The notes: generated from the sequence alone by a model not told the origin. DNA of 6,158 bases from Acetobacteraceae bacterium (GCA_003164305.1 PLSZ01000585.1:14549-20706), one strand, 5' to 3'; shown: positions 1 through 6,097, counted from the stretch's first letter. Numbers and translations: made by a program.

Positions 1-43
1 CTTAATCAGCGGGCCGTAGGTTCGAGTCCTACTGCACCCACCA
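1..43 (+). tRNA. tRNA-Lys (anticodon CTT), 3' part only
   Basis: This is the 3' portion of a tRNA gene cut by the left window edge. Reading back from the encoded CCA (41-43): discriminator A (40), acceptor strand TGCACCC (33-39), T-stem CCTAC (28-32), T-loop TTCGAGT (21-27), T-stem GTAGG (16-20), five-base variable loop GGGCC (11-15), anticodon stem TCAGC (6-10) and AA at tRNA positions 37-38 (4-5). That places the anticodon at 1-3 as CTT, which reads the lysine codon AAG. The T-stem pairs perfectly. The 5' half, including the other anticodon-stem strand, lies outside the window, so identity rests on counting from the 3' end and on resemblance to alphaproteobacterial tRNA-Lys(CTT). The CCA is encoded in the DNA. 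Confidence 0.9.
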
Positions 44-100
44 GCGTTTTCAAGATGTTATAGCAACCGGCCAAAAGAGTGACCTATCGGCCACCGATCC

Positions 101-200
101 GTCATGCCAGGGCCTGGCATCTCGTGACGCGGACCCTGTGCTCTCAGATAGGAGCACGATTTCTGTGCGAGCCGATCCTCGGCGCAAGCCCGAGGATGAC
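101..200. repeat. REP-like palindromic element of three hairpins
   Basis: An element of about 100 bp bounded by inverted ends GTCAT (101-105) and ATGAC (196-200). It contains three successive perfect stem-loops: ATGCCAG (104-110) with CTGGCAT (114-120), loop GGC; GTGCTC (138-143) with GAGCAC (152-157), 8-nt loop; and ATCCTCGG (175-182) with CCGAGGAT (190-197), 7-nt loop. The outer hairpins resemble the dispersed palindromic repeats (REP/RIME type) common between genes in Alphaproteobacteria, with their ATGCC…GGCAT and ATCCTCGG…CCGAGGAT cores. It lies between the tRNA and the 3' end of asnB, a usual place for such repeats. I see only one copy here, so calling it a dispersed repeat is inference from the motif. 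It may also act as a transcription or mRNA-end barrier. No coding sequence is apparent in the rest of 44-293. Confidence 0.6.
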
Positions 201-293
201 CCGACAGGGGCGTCACGTCCGAGAGTCAGTGTCAACGCTGGTTGGTATCCGGGGCGAATTGGAGGGCGGTTTTCGAATACGCGGCGCCGCGCG

Positions 294-2060
294 CTACCCG
301 ATTGCAGCCAGCGTTTCGAACACGTCGCCCGCCGGAGGTAAGCCCAGAATGTGACGGCGATGCCAAAGCGCGTAGAATAACAGCTTCCAGCAAGCGAACC
401 CGTGCCGCCAGCGGCGGATGTCGCGGAACAGAGCCTCCACGCGGTCCGGATGAGCGATTTCCATCACCCCGGGCTGGCGCGCGACCAACGGGCCCAGTCG
501 CGAACCTTGACCTTTGATCCAGGCGCCGACAGGGACGGTGAAACCCTGCTTCGGGGCGAACGGCCGCGCCATCGGCAGATTTTTTTCCAGCCATTTGCGC
601 AGGATCCATTTGCCGACCCCGTCCCGCAGCTTCATGCCATCCGGCAGCCGGAACGCGGCCGATGCGACGCCCTTGTCGAGGAACGGCGTCCGTCCCTCCA
701 CCGCGTGCGCCATCAGGCAGCGGTCGGCCTTCAGCAGCAGATCGTGCGGCAGCCAGTCCGTCATGTCGGTGGCCTGCGCGGCGGCCAATCGAGACCCGCC
801 GTGTTCCAGCGCGCGCGCCTCGGCTGCCGCCATCCCGTCCCGCCAGATCGAGGGTTGCGCGCGCAACACCGGGACTTTGTCGAAACTCCCGTGCGCCCAC
901 ATGGTCTGGCCACCACGCCACCACGGCTTGATCGCTTTGCGATAGCGGTCGTAGCCCGCGAAAATCTCGTCGCCGCCCTCACCGGTCAGCACGACTTTCA
1001 CGTCCTGGTGGGCACGGCGCGCCAGGAACCAGGTGGGGATGATCGCGTAATCGGCGGCCGGGTCGTCCATGCAGGCGACGATCTCGGGCAGGTGTTCCCA
1101 AACCATCGCCTCGGTCACCTCGATCGACTCGTGGCGGGCACCGACGGCCTTCGCAACGGCGGCGGCATGCTCGCGTTCATCCGCGGCGCCAGGAGCGTCG
1201 AAACCGGCGGTGTAGGCGCGCACCGGCTCGGAGTTCAGGCGAGACATCAGGGTGATCAAGGTCGCGCTGTCGATCCCGCCGGACAGAAACATGCCGTACG
1301 GCACGTCGCTGCGCTGGTGCAGATCGACGCTTTCTTCCAACGCACGGTCGAGGCGGGCCAGCGCCGTATCTTCGTCGATGTTTTCCGGACCGCCCTCGGG
1401 GAGCCAGGAAATCCGGCGGCGATCAAGGATATGACCGTCGGCGCAGGTGATTGTCTCGCCCGGCAGCACGCGCTGAATGCCCTCGAAGATCGTGTCGGCG
1501 CCCGTGGTGAATTGCAGTTGCAGCAATTCCTCCCGCGCCGCCGGCCGCACCGCGCGCCGGACCAGACCAGCCTCCAGCAGTGCCTGGGCCTCGGACGCGA
1601 ACGCGATCCCACCGGCGACCTGAGCGATGTAAAGCGGCTTGATGCCAAACGGATCGCGCGTGAGGGTCACCGAATGATGCTGCCGATCATGGATCGCGAT
1701 GGCATACATGCCGCGTAACTGCTGCGCGTAGTCGGGGCCGTCGCGGAGCCAATAATGCAGCGGCGGTTCGCAATCGCTGTTGGTCGCGAAGGCGACGCCC
1801 GGCATCGCGTCGCGCAGTTCGCGGTAGTTGTATACCTCGCCGTTCGCCACCAGGGTGGCCGAGCCAGCGAAAAACGGCTGATCGCCGGTGACCAGATCGA
1901 TGATCGCCAGCCGGTTGTGGACCAGCGCCACGCGCCCGACGACCGCATGGCCGGTGCCATCGGGGCCGCGGTGATGCAATGCGGCGATCAGGCGAGAAAC
2001 CACGACTGGATCGGGCGGCGGCGTTCCAGGGCTCAAAATCAGACCGGCAATGCCGCACAT
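294..2060 (-). CDS. asnB: Asparagine synthetase B (glutamine-hydrolysing)
   Basis: Cytosolic enzyme making asparagine from aspartate, ATP and glutamine; 588 residues, a little longer than the roughly 550 of E. coli AsnB. The N-terminal class II glutaminase domain (about 1-180) starts MCGIAG, so Cys2 becomes the N-terminal nucleophile after Met removal. It keeps HRGPDG (30-35), the NGEVYNY segment (73-79), the Asp of SDCEP (96) and RDPFGIKPLY (135-144). The synthetase domain has the PP-loop SGGIDS (260-265), GEGGDE (360-365), the RTPFLD segment (457-462) and QGFTVP (505-510). All expected catalytic residues seem present. The reading frame stays open upstream to 2282, but ATG at 2060 is chosen because Cys must follow Met and a GGAGA Shine-Dalgarno (2069-2073) sits 8 nt upstream. 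It is divergent from ygfZ. Related amidotransferases of cell-surface sugar pathways share this fold, so an in vivo role other than asparagine supply is possible. Confidence 0.95.
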   Translation of the reverse strand: MCGIAGLILSPGTPPPDPVVVSRLIAALHHRGPDGTGHAVVGRVALVHNRLAIIDLVTGDQPFFAGSATLVANGEVYNYRELRDAMPGVAFATNSDCEPPLHYWLRDGPDYAQQLRGMYAIAIHDRQHHSVTLTRDPFGIKPLYIAQVAGGIAFASEAQALLEAGLVRRAVRPAAREELLQLQFTTGADTIFEGIQRVLPGETITCADGHILDRRRISWLPEGGPENIDEDTALARLDRALEESVDLHQRSDVPYGMFLSGGIDSATLITLMSRLNSEPVRAYTAGFDAPGAADEREHAAAVAKAVGARHESIEVTEAMVWEHLPEIVACMDDPAADYAIIPTWFLARRAHQDVKVVLTGEGGDEIFAGYDRYRKAIKPWWRGGQTMWAHGSFDKVPVLRAQPSIWRDGMAAAEARALEHGGSRLAAAQATDMTDWLPHDLLLKADRCLMAHAVEGRTPFLDKGVASAAFRLPDGMKLRDGVGKWILRKWLEKNLPMARPFAPKQGFTVPVGAWIKGQGSRLGPLVARQPGVMEIAHPDRVEALFRDIRRWRHGFACWKLLFYALWHRRHILGLPPAGDVFETLAAIG

Positions 2061-2079
2061 ACGATAAATCTCCAACGAT

Positions 2080-2097
2080 GAACGGTTCCTACCGTTC
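2080..2097. promoter_or_regulatory. Hairpin/inverted repeat in the asnB leader
   Basis: GAACGGT (2080-2086) and ACCGTTC (2091-2097) form a perfect 7-bp inverted repeat around a 4-nt centre. It lies just upstream of the asnB Shine-Dalgarno (2069-2073). Read on the minus strand, a weak promoter candidate has -35 TTGGCA (2110-2115) and -10 TAGGAA (2086-2091) separated by 18 bp, so the repeat would overlap the -10. The repeat could be an operator or a leader stem-loop. The -10 matches consensus at only three of six positions and no regulator is visible, so function is inference. Confidence 0.35.
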
Positions 2098-2207
2098 CGG
2101 GCCGCCGGGTGCCAACCACAATCGGCCCAAATGAACAGCGAGCCACGATCGGGATGCGCGGGTTGCATGGCACTTGCGGTTTGGCCTGAGTTTCTTACCT
2201 TTCGTTC

Positions 2208-3026
2208 ATGACCAAAATTGCCGTACTGCCGGGACGCGCGACCCTCGCGATCACCGGAGAGGATCGGGTCGCGTTTCTGCAAGGCCTCGTCTCAAACGAC
2301 GTGGCCGAGGTCGTGCCGGGCCGCGCCGTATGGGCCGCGTTGCTGACGCCGCAAGGAAAATGGCTGGCGGATTTTTTCGTGCTGACGGACGGGGAGCGGC
2401 TGCTGCTGGATTGCGAACGCGAGCAGTCCGCGATGCTGGTGCAGCGATTGTCGCGTTACCGATTACGATCGCGCGTGACGTTGAGCGAGGCTGATATCCC
2501 GGTGTATGCCGCCTGGGATGGTGCGCCCAGCTGCCCAGGGATTGTCGCCCGGGACCCTCGGCTTCCGGAGGCGGGCTGGCGGGTGCTGAGCACCGATCCG
2601 CTCGCGGTGAACGCGACCGAGGCCGACTGGGACTCGTATCGTTTGGGTTTGGGCCTGCCCGACGGCTCCCGCGACATGGAGACGGACAAGTCGGTCCTGC
2701 TGGAGGCCGGGTTCGATGAATTGCACGGCGTCTCCTGGACCAAAGGCTGCTATATGGGCCAGGAACTGACCGCCAGGACCAAATACCGCGGTCTGGTGAA
2801 GCGCCGCCTTGTGCCGGTGCGGATCGATGGTCCGGTACCGGTCGCGGGCGCGCCTCTGTTGCTGGACGGGCGAGAGGTCGGCACGATGCGATCGGCGCGT
2901 GGCTCGATCGGGATGGCGCTGGTGCGGTTGGGCGCTTTGCACAACGTTCTCGTCAGCGGTGCGACCGCCGTGACGCCGATGGTACCGGGATGGATGCGGG
3001 CCGGCGGTGACACCGCCGAATCATGA
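2208..3026 (+). CDS. ygfZ: YgfZ/GcvT-family folate-binding Fe-S maintenance protein
   Basis: A 272-residue member of the YgfZ (COG0354) branch of the GcvT-like superfamily. Such proteins bind tetrahydrofolate and support assembly or repair of certain Fe-S enzymes, including tRNA-thiomodification MiaB; they act in the cytoplasm. The family signature K-G-C-Y-x-G-Q-E is present as KGCYMGQELTARTKYRG (179-195) with the conserved Cys181. The N-terminal part holds the usual FLQGLVSNDV (23-32) and LLTPQGKWLADFF (45-57) segments. At 272 residues it is shorter than E. coli YgfZ (about 326), as is usual for alphaproteobacterial versions. The start at ATG 2208 matches family N-termini, yet no good Shine-Dalgarno precedes it; the nearest purine stretch, GAG, is 17 nt upstream. 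It is divergent from asnB across 147 bp. A GC-rich stem CGGCGG/CCGCCG (3002-3007, 3013-3018) falls just before the stop, without a T-tract. Confidence 0.92.
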   Translation: MTKIAVLPGRATLAITGEDRVAFLQGLVSNDVAEVVPGRAVWAALLTPQGKWLADFFVLTDGERLLLDCEREQSAMLVQRLSRYRLRSRVTLSEADIPVYAAWDGAPSCPGIVARDPRLPEAGWRVLSTDPLAVNATEADWDSYRLGLGLPDGSRDMETDKSVLLEAGFDELHGVSWTKGCYMGQELTARTKYRGLVKRRLVPVRIDGPVPVAGAPLLLDGREVGTMRSARGSIGMALVRLGALHNVLVSGATAVTPMVPGWMRAGGDTAES

Positions 3027-3055
3027 GCCGCGATGCCAGTGAAATTTAAGGAACC

Positions 3056-3157
3056 ATGATTTTAACCGCGCGTTACCAGATCCAGGCGTTCCGCATGGCT
3101 CGCGCGCTTTACGTTTCGTTGAACCATAGCCTGGGGTTTCGCGGTTCGGTTGAGTGA
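3056..3157 (+). CDS. Possible 33-codon small ORF
   Basis: An ATG-initiated ORF of 33 codons ending in TGA, downstream of ygfZ. It begins MILTARYQIQAFRMARALYV and ends in HSLGFRGSVE; it is basic and partly amphipathic. A purine-rich AAGGA (3048-3052) lies 3 nt before the ATG, closer than ideal. G or C fills 23 of 33 third positions, compatible with coding but somewhat less biased than the neighbouring genes. I do not recognise the product. An ORF this short can arise by chance in GC-rich DNA, so this is only a candidate. No transmembrane or signal segment is evident. Confidence 0.2.
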   Translation: MILTARYQIQAFRMARALYVSLNHSLGFRGSVE

Positions 3158-3182
3158 CAAATGGAGCGTTTCGAGTAGCATT

Positions 3183-3196
3183 CTGACGCGCGTCAG
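3183..3196. promoter_or_regulatory. Perfect 14-bp palindrome, operator-like
   Basis: CTGACGCGCGTCAG is a perfect dyad lying 27 nt upstream of the start codon of the small exported-protein gene and immediately before TAAGAT (3199-3204), which resembles a -10 hexamer. No convincing -35 is found at the right distance. The centre has no loop, so a DNA-binding dimer site is more natural than an RNA hairpin. The position relative to the start suggests a repressor or activator site for the gene at 3223. The regulator is unknown. Confidence 0.4.
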
Positions 3197-3222
3197 GCTA
3201 AGATGATTCCCTGAGGGCCGAC

Positions 3223-3519
3223 ATGAAAAAGAAAATCACAGGGATTACGGTGCTTTGCCTCTTCGCCGCCCATGGAGCACACGCTGACCGTGCGGCGGCC
3301 AATGTATGCGCGGCCTCGCTGCAGCCGCACGCGCGGCTCGTTTTCGATTTCGTGGATGCGCGTCCGCAACCCGAACTCACGCTGCGCGCACTGCTGACAG
3401 CGAGAGTTCGAGAGTTGATTTTTACCGACAAGCTCATGATGAACGCAGCGCGGCCAGCGGCCGAGGCAGCGAGCGAGTGTCTGAAGATCGCGCGCGGCTG
3501 TACTGGGGATAACTGCTGA
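3223..3519 (+). CDS. Small exported protein of unknown function
   Basis: A 98-residue protein with a clear Sec signal peptide: basic KKK at 2-4, a hydrophobic core (about 5-17) and a cleavage motif AHA before Asp22. The mature part, about 77 residues, contains four cysteines (29, 86, 93, 98), enough for two disulfides if exported to an oxidising periplasm. Cys12 lies in the signal core and does not form a lipobox. The mid region LVFDFVDARPQPELTLRALL followed by an Ala-rich helix and ECLK is reminiscent of short hypothetical exported proteins in Alphaproteobacteria, but I cannot name a family. The start is fixed by GAGGG (3213-3217), 5 nt before ATG. The gene is convergent with the VOC gene, whose stop lies only 11 nt beyond; no terminator is visible between them. 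Confidence 0.75.
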   Translation: MKKKITGITVLCLFAAHGAHADRAAANVCAASLQPHARLVFDFVDARPQPELTLRALLTARVRELIFTDKLMMNAARPAAEAASECLKIARGCTGDNC

Positions 3520-3530
3520 CTGTACGCCCA

Positions 3531-3989
3531 TCACGCTTCCCGCGACAAGCCGATATCCGGTTTGACCGCATTTAGCATCGCGCGCACCACGCGGCCGGAT
3601 CTTTCGGCGTCCTTGTCACGGAGCAGCTTCTGCAGAATCGTCGGCACGATCTGCCATGAAATGCCAAATCGATCCGTCAGCCAGCCGCATTGTCGAGGCT
3701 TGCCGCCGTCCAACAGCTTTTCCCGGGATTCAACGAGCTCTTCCTGCGTCTCGCAGCGGACGAACAACGAAATTGCTGGCGTGAAGCTGAACGCGGGGCC
3801 GCCATTGAATCCAATGAACGCCTGACCTTCGAGTTCGAACGTGGCGCAGACGACAGGGCCAGATTCTCCAGAGTCGGTCTCGCGGACGCGGATGACCTCG
3901 GCAACTTTCGCGTTTTTGAAGATGGCGGTGTAGAAGTTCAGCGCCTCCGCGTTGCCATCAAACCACGGAAATGGGGTGATCTTCGGCAT
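3531..3989 (-). CDS. PhnB-like VOC superfamily protein (3-dmu-9_3-mt domain)
   Basis: A 152-residue cytoplasmic protein of the vicinal-oxygen-chelate (glyoxalase/bleomycin-resistance) fold, PhnB-like branch, PF06983. Diagnostic segments are the N-terminal MPKITPFPWFDGNAEALNFY (1-20), GFNGGPAFSFTPAISLFV (60-77) and CGWLTDRFGISWQIVP (101-116). The Pfam name comes from 3-demethylubiquinone methyltransferase, but these small proteins lack a methyltransferase domain and their substrates are generally unknown, so no reaction is assigned. It starts 31 nt after the stop of the AHSA1 gene on the same strand, so the two are probably cotranscribed. No strong Shine-Dalgarno precedes ATG 3989; the family-typical MPKITPF start supports it. 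The length is complete for the family. Confidence 0.88.
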   Translation of the reverse strand: MPKITPFPWFDGNAEALNFYTAIFKNAKVAEVIRVRETDSGESGPVVCATFELEGQAFIGFNGGPAFSFTPAISLFVRCETQEELVESREKLLDGGKPRQCGWLTDRFGISWQIVPTILQKLLRDKDAERSGRVVRAMLNAVKPDIGLSREA

Positions 3990-4020
3990 GTCGTGGCCAT
4001 TCGCGTGTCGCGAAACGTAA

Positions 4021-4497
4021 TTACGATTCTGTGACGAGATCGGTCAGTTGATCGGCACATTGAGCCCAGCCTTTGTGAAAGCCCATCGCTTCATGGGCTT
4101 CACGATCGGCGACGGTCCAATGCCGCGCCCGCGCAGTGTATCTCGTTTTGCCGCCTTCGTCTTCGAACGTCACGATGATCGTCATAAATGGTTTAGCCGA
4201 TGGTTCCCACGCTTTCGTGTATGCATCGGTGCAGACCAACCGTTCATTTTCAATCACTTCGAGGTAAACGCCGCGGAGTGGGATTTCGGTGCCGTCGGGA
4301 CCCCGCATGACGATCAAACTGCCGCCGCCGGGCCGCACATCAAGTTCAGCGATTGGCGTCGTATACGGTAGCGGCGCGAACCATTGCCGAAGCACCGCGG
4401 GATCGGTCCACGCCCGGAATAGTTTTTCGCGTGGCGCGTCGATCAGGCGTGTCAGAACCAGATCACGCTCGGCGGCTGACGTGGGGGTAGTGGTCAT
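4021..4497 (-). CDS. SRPBCC / AHSA1-domain protein
   Basis: A 158-residue single-domain protein of the START/SRPBCC fold, AHSA1 (activator of Hsp90 ATPase homologue 1-like, PF08327) branch. Visible features are the N-terminal strand and helix RLIDAPREKLFRAWTDP (17-33) with WF at 39-40, DVRPGGG (53-59) and MRGPDG (64-69) typical of the family, and the C-terminal helix beginning MGFHKGWAQCADQL (138-151). The fold makes a hydrophobic cavity; bacterial members are mostly of unknown ligand and there is no evidence for an Hsp90 role here. The start at ATG 4497 has an excellent GGAGG (4506-4510) 8 nt upstream. It is the first gene of a likely two-gene unit with the VOC protein downstream; AHSA1 and PhnB-like genes often occur together. 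The TetR-type palindrome at 4584-4601 lies 86 bp upstream and may control it. Confidence 0.9.
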   Translation of the reverse strand: MTTTPTSAAERDLVLTRLIDAPREKLFRAWTDPAVLRQWFAPLPYTTPIAELDVRPGGGSLIVMRGPDGTEIPLRGVYLEVIENERLVCTDAYTKAWEPSAKPFMTIIVTFEDEGGKTRYTARARHWTVADREAHEAMGFHKGWAQCADQLTDLVTES

Positions 4498-4583
4498 ATG
4501 CGGATCCTCCCGGGATCTTTCGGCGTCGTGGAAACGGAACGTGCGGTCGGGGGCGACAGTTTAAGCCGACTCACCGAAAAAAC

Positions 4584-4601
4584 ATACCGACCGGTTGGTA
4601 T
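4584..4601. promoter_or_regulatory. TetR-type operator-like palindrome
   Basis: ATACCGACCGGTTGGTAT is an 18-bp palindrome in which eight of nine base pairs match; the exception is G4589 against T4596. The ACCGACCGGT core flanked by ATACC/GGTAT is of the kind bound by TetR-family repressors. It lies in the divergent spacer, 86 bp from the AHSA1 start and 187 bp from the Fe-S protein start, so it could serve either. No TetR gene is in the window. The assignment to TetR is inference from the motif. Confidence 0.55.
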
Positions 4602-4673
4602 CTGACTACCGATCCGCGGATGCAATGTCAACCGTCCCTTCGCCGCCAACGGGAGCGGCATCAGATGAAAGAA

Positions 4674-4688
4674 GCACTGGGACAGTGC
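4674..4688. other. Short stem-loop in the spacer before the Fe-S gene
   Basis: GCACTG (4674-4679) and CAGTGC (4683-4688) pair perfectly around GGA. If the downstream Fe-S gene is transcribed from near the TetR-type site, this hairpin would lie in its leader. No T-tract follows it. Function is unknown. The rest of 4602-4788 shows no gene that I would support and no clear promoter. Confidence 0.3.
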
Positions 4689-4788
4689 CTCCAGGCCCCC
4701 CATCCAGCCCCGGCTTGGACACCGGCCATGGAAAATCATTCGATTGTCGGGCATCCTCCCGAAAACCGTCCTTCCGGGGAGTACAAGC

Positions 4789-6090
4789 ATGGACATCCCG
4801 CCGCTCGACCTCGCGATGAAGACTCGCACGGCCCACGTGCTGGAGAGGTGCGTGGCGTGTGGGGCCTGCGCGGAGATATGCCCAATGCCTGGGCCGGCCG
4901 GCATCGCCTCCAGACCGCTTCCGCTGACCGAGGGTATTCTGACAATCCTGCGCGGCGGCGAGCACGCGGACGCGGCTCGTTGGGCCGCGGTATGCTCAGG
5001 CAGCGGGCATTGCATTCCGAAATGCCAGCATGGCGTCGATCCGCGCTTCATGCTGACCATGGCCCGGTTGGAGATGGCCTCGCGCAACCCCGAGGATGCC
5101 AAACGCAAGACCGGGTTCGCTGGGTTCGGCGCCATGACCTCCGGCGTGCGCGTGCTGTCGCGGTTGCAACTGCCGCCCGAGTTGCTCGCCCTGTTCAAGC
5201 CAGAGAATGAGCCCGATCGGTCGCCCGAGGTCGTGTTCTACACCGGCTGCAACCTGATGAAGACGCCGCACATCGCGCTGCTCTGCCTGGACATTCTGGA
5301 CGCGATGGACGTGCCGTATCGCGTGATGGGCGGACCGTCGTCCTGCTGCGGCGTGCTGCAGTTCCGCGCGGGCGACCTGGCCACGTCGGGCCGCATCGCC
5401 TACCGCACCATCGACCGTCTGAAGGAAGCCGCGCCGCGCGCGCTGACCTGGTGCCCGACCTGCCAGATCCAATTGAAGGAGGTCGTCGCGCCCGGCATGT
5501 CCCCAGTGGGCGTGGACGACCCATTCGACCTTAAGCCCATCGTGTTGTTCCTGGCCGAGCGGTTGGACAATTTGCGTCGGCTGATGGTGCGCCCGGTCAA
5601 CAAACGCGTTGGTCTGCACGAACATCCCGGCGTCGCCGGTGTCACTGAATCGGCCCAGACGATCCTGCGCGCCATTCCGGGGCTCGAATTCGTCGATCTG
5701 CGGCAACCGCGCCTTGGCTATCATTGCAACATGCTGGCGCCGCTGCCGGAATTCAAACGCTCGGTACACCGCCAGCAATTGGAGGATGCCGAACAAGCCG
5801 GCGTCACCACGCTCGCCGGCGTTTACCACGCCTGCCACCGGGAGCTCTGCAGCCATGAACGCGACTGGCCCTTCGAGGTGGTCAATTTCCTGGAGCTGGT
5901 CGGTGAGAGCATGGGACTGACGCGCCCCGATCTCTTCAAGCGCCTGAAGTTGATGCAGGACGTGGACGCGATCCTGGCCGAGGCGGCGCCGATGATCGAA
6001 ACCCATCACCTCGACCTGGACGAGGCCCGTGCGATCATCGCGAAGGACATGCTTGGGGAGCAGCCGCTGCCTCTGGGCCGAAACCGTTAG
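4789..6090 (+). CDS. HdrD/GlpC/LutA-like two-domain Fe-S protein
   Basis: A 433-residue putative electron-transfer protein joining an N-terminal ferredoxin domain (HdrC-like) to two CCG domains (HdrB-like, PF02754), the layout of HdrD, GlpC and GlcF. Cluster 1 is complete: C21-x2-C24-x2-C27-x3-C31-P. Cluster 2 reads C69, Ser72, C75, C79, so the second expected cysteine is serine. The first CCG motif is complete, C154-x31-C186-C187-x34-C222-x2-C225, and could hold an HdrB-type noncubane cluster. The second is degenerate: Gly281 where the leading Cys is expected, His312-Cys313 for CC, and C349-x4-C354 for CxxC. No membrane segment or signal is seen, so it is probably cytoplasmic. Start ATG 4789 is chosen for its GGGGAG (4776-4781), 7 nt upstream; a TTG at 4744 is in frame but lacks such a site. 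No flavoprotein or dehydrogenase partner is in the window, so the substrate is unknown. Confidence 0.85.
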   Translation: MDIPPLDLAMKTRTAHVLERCVACGACAEICPMPGPAGIASRPLPLTEGILTILRGGEHADAARWAAVCSGSGHCIPKCQHGVDPRFMLTMARLEMASRNPEDAKRKTGFAGFGAMTSGVRVLSRLQLPPELLALFKPENEPDRSPEVVFYTGCNLMKTPHIALLCLDILDAMDVPYRVMGGPSSCCGVLQFRAGDLATSGRIAYRTIDRLKEAAPRALTWCPTCQIQLKEVVAPGMSPVGVDDPFDLKPIVLFLAERLDNLRRLMVRPVNKRVGLHEHPGVAGVTESAQTILRAIPGLEFVDLRQPRLGYHCNMLAPLPEFKRSVHRQQLEDAEQAGVTTLAGVYHACHRELCSHERDWPFEVVNFLELVGESMGLTRPDLFKRLKLMQDVDAILAEAAPMIETHHLDLDEARAIIAKDMLGEQPLPLGRNR

Positions 6091-6097
6091 CGGTTTC
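6080..6097. terminator. Stem-loop spanning two convergent stop codons
   Basis: GAAACCG (6080-6086) and CGGTTTC (6091-6097) form a perfect 7-bp stem with loop TTAG (6087-6090). The loop contains TAG, the stop of the plus-strand Fe-S gene, and on the other strand TAA, the stop of the probable convergent gene. Its place at a convergent junction suits a bidirectional terminator or mRNA-end barrier. No T-tract follows on either strand, so it is not a canonical intrinsic terminator. Confidence 0.4.

Noticed and set aside
280..291. CGCGGCGCCGCG palindrome just after the asnB stop, considered as a terminator
   Set aside because: It has no room for a loop except a four-base stem and no T-tract follows on the minus strand. 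Palindromes of this kind are common in GC-rich DNA.
402..1718. A 438-codon plus-strand open frame
   Set aside because: It lies wholly antisense to asnB, whose motifs are unambiguous. Its translation is Arg/His/Gln-rich with no recognisable domain, typical of a shadow frame in GC-rich DNA.
2061..2282. A 74-codon N-terminal extension of asnB
   Set aside because: AsnB needs Cys directly after the initiator Met for its glutaminase, and GGAGA lies at the right distance before ATG 2060. The extension would also run over the ygfZ start.
3002..3018. CGGCGG/CCGCCG stem at the ygfZ end, considered as an intrinsic terminator
   Set aside because: It lies inside the coding sequence before the stop and has no T-tract after it, so I mention it only under ygfZ.
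4744..4788. An upstream TTG start for the Fe-S gene
   Set aside because: ATG 4789 has a strong GGGGAG site at 7 nt; the TTG has none, and the added 15 residues carry no motif.
4494..5198. A 234-codon minus-strand open frame covering the spacer and the start of the Fe-S gene
   Set aside because: The product is Ser/Arg/Pro-rich without motifs, overlaps the start of the AHSA1 gene and covers the TetR-type site; it is best explained as chance.
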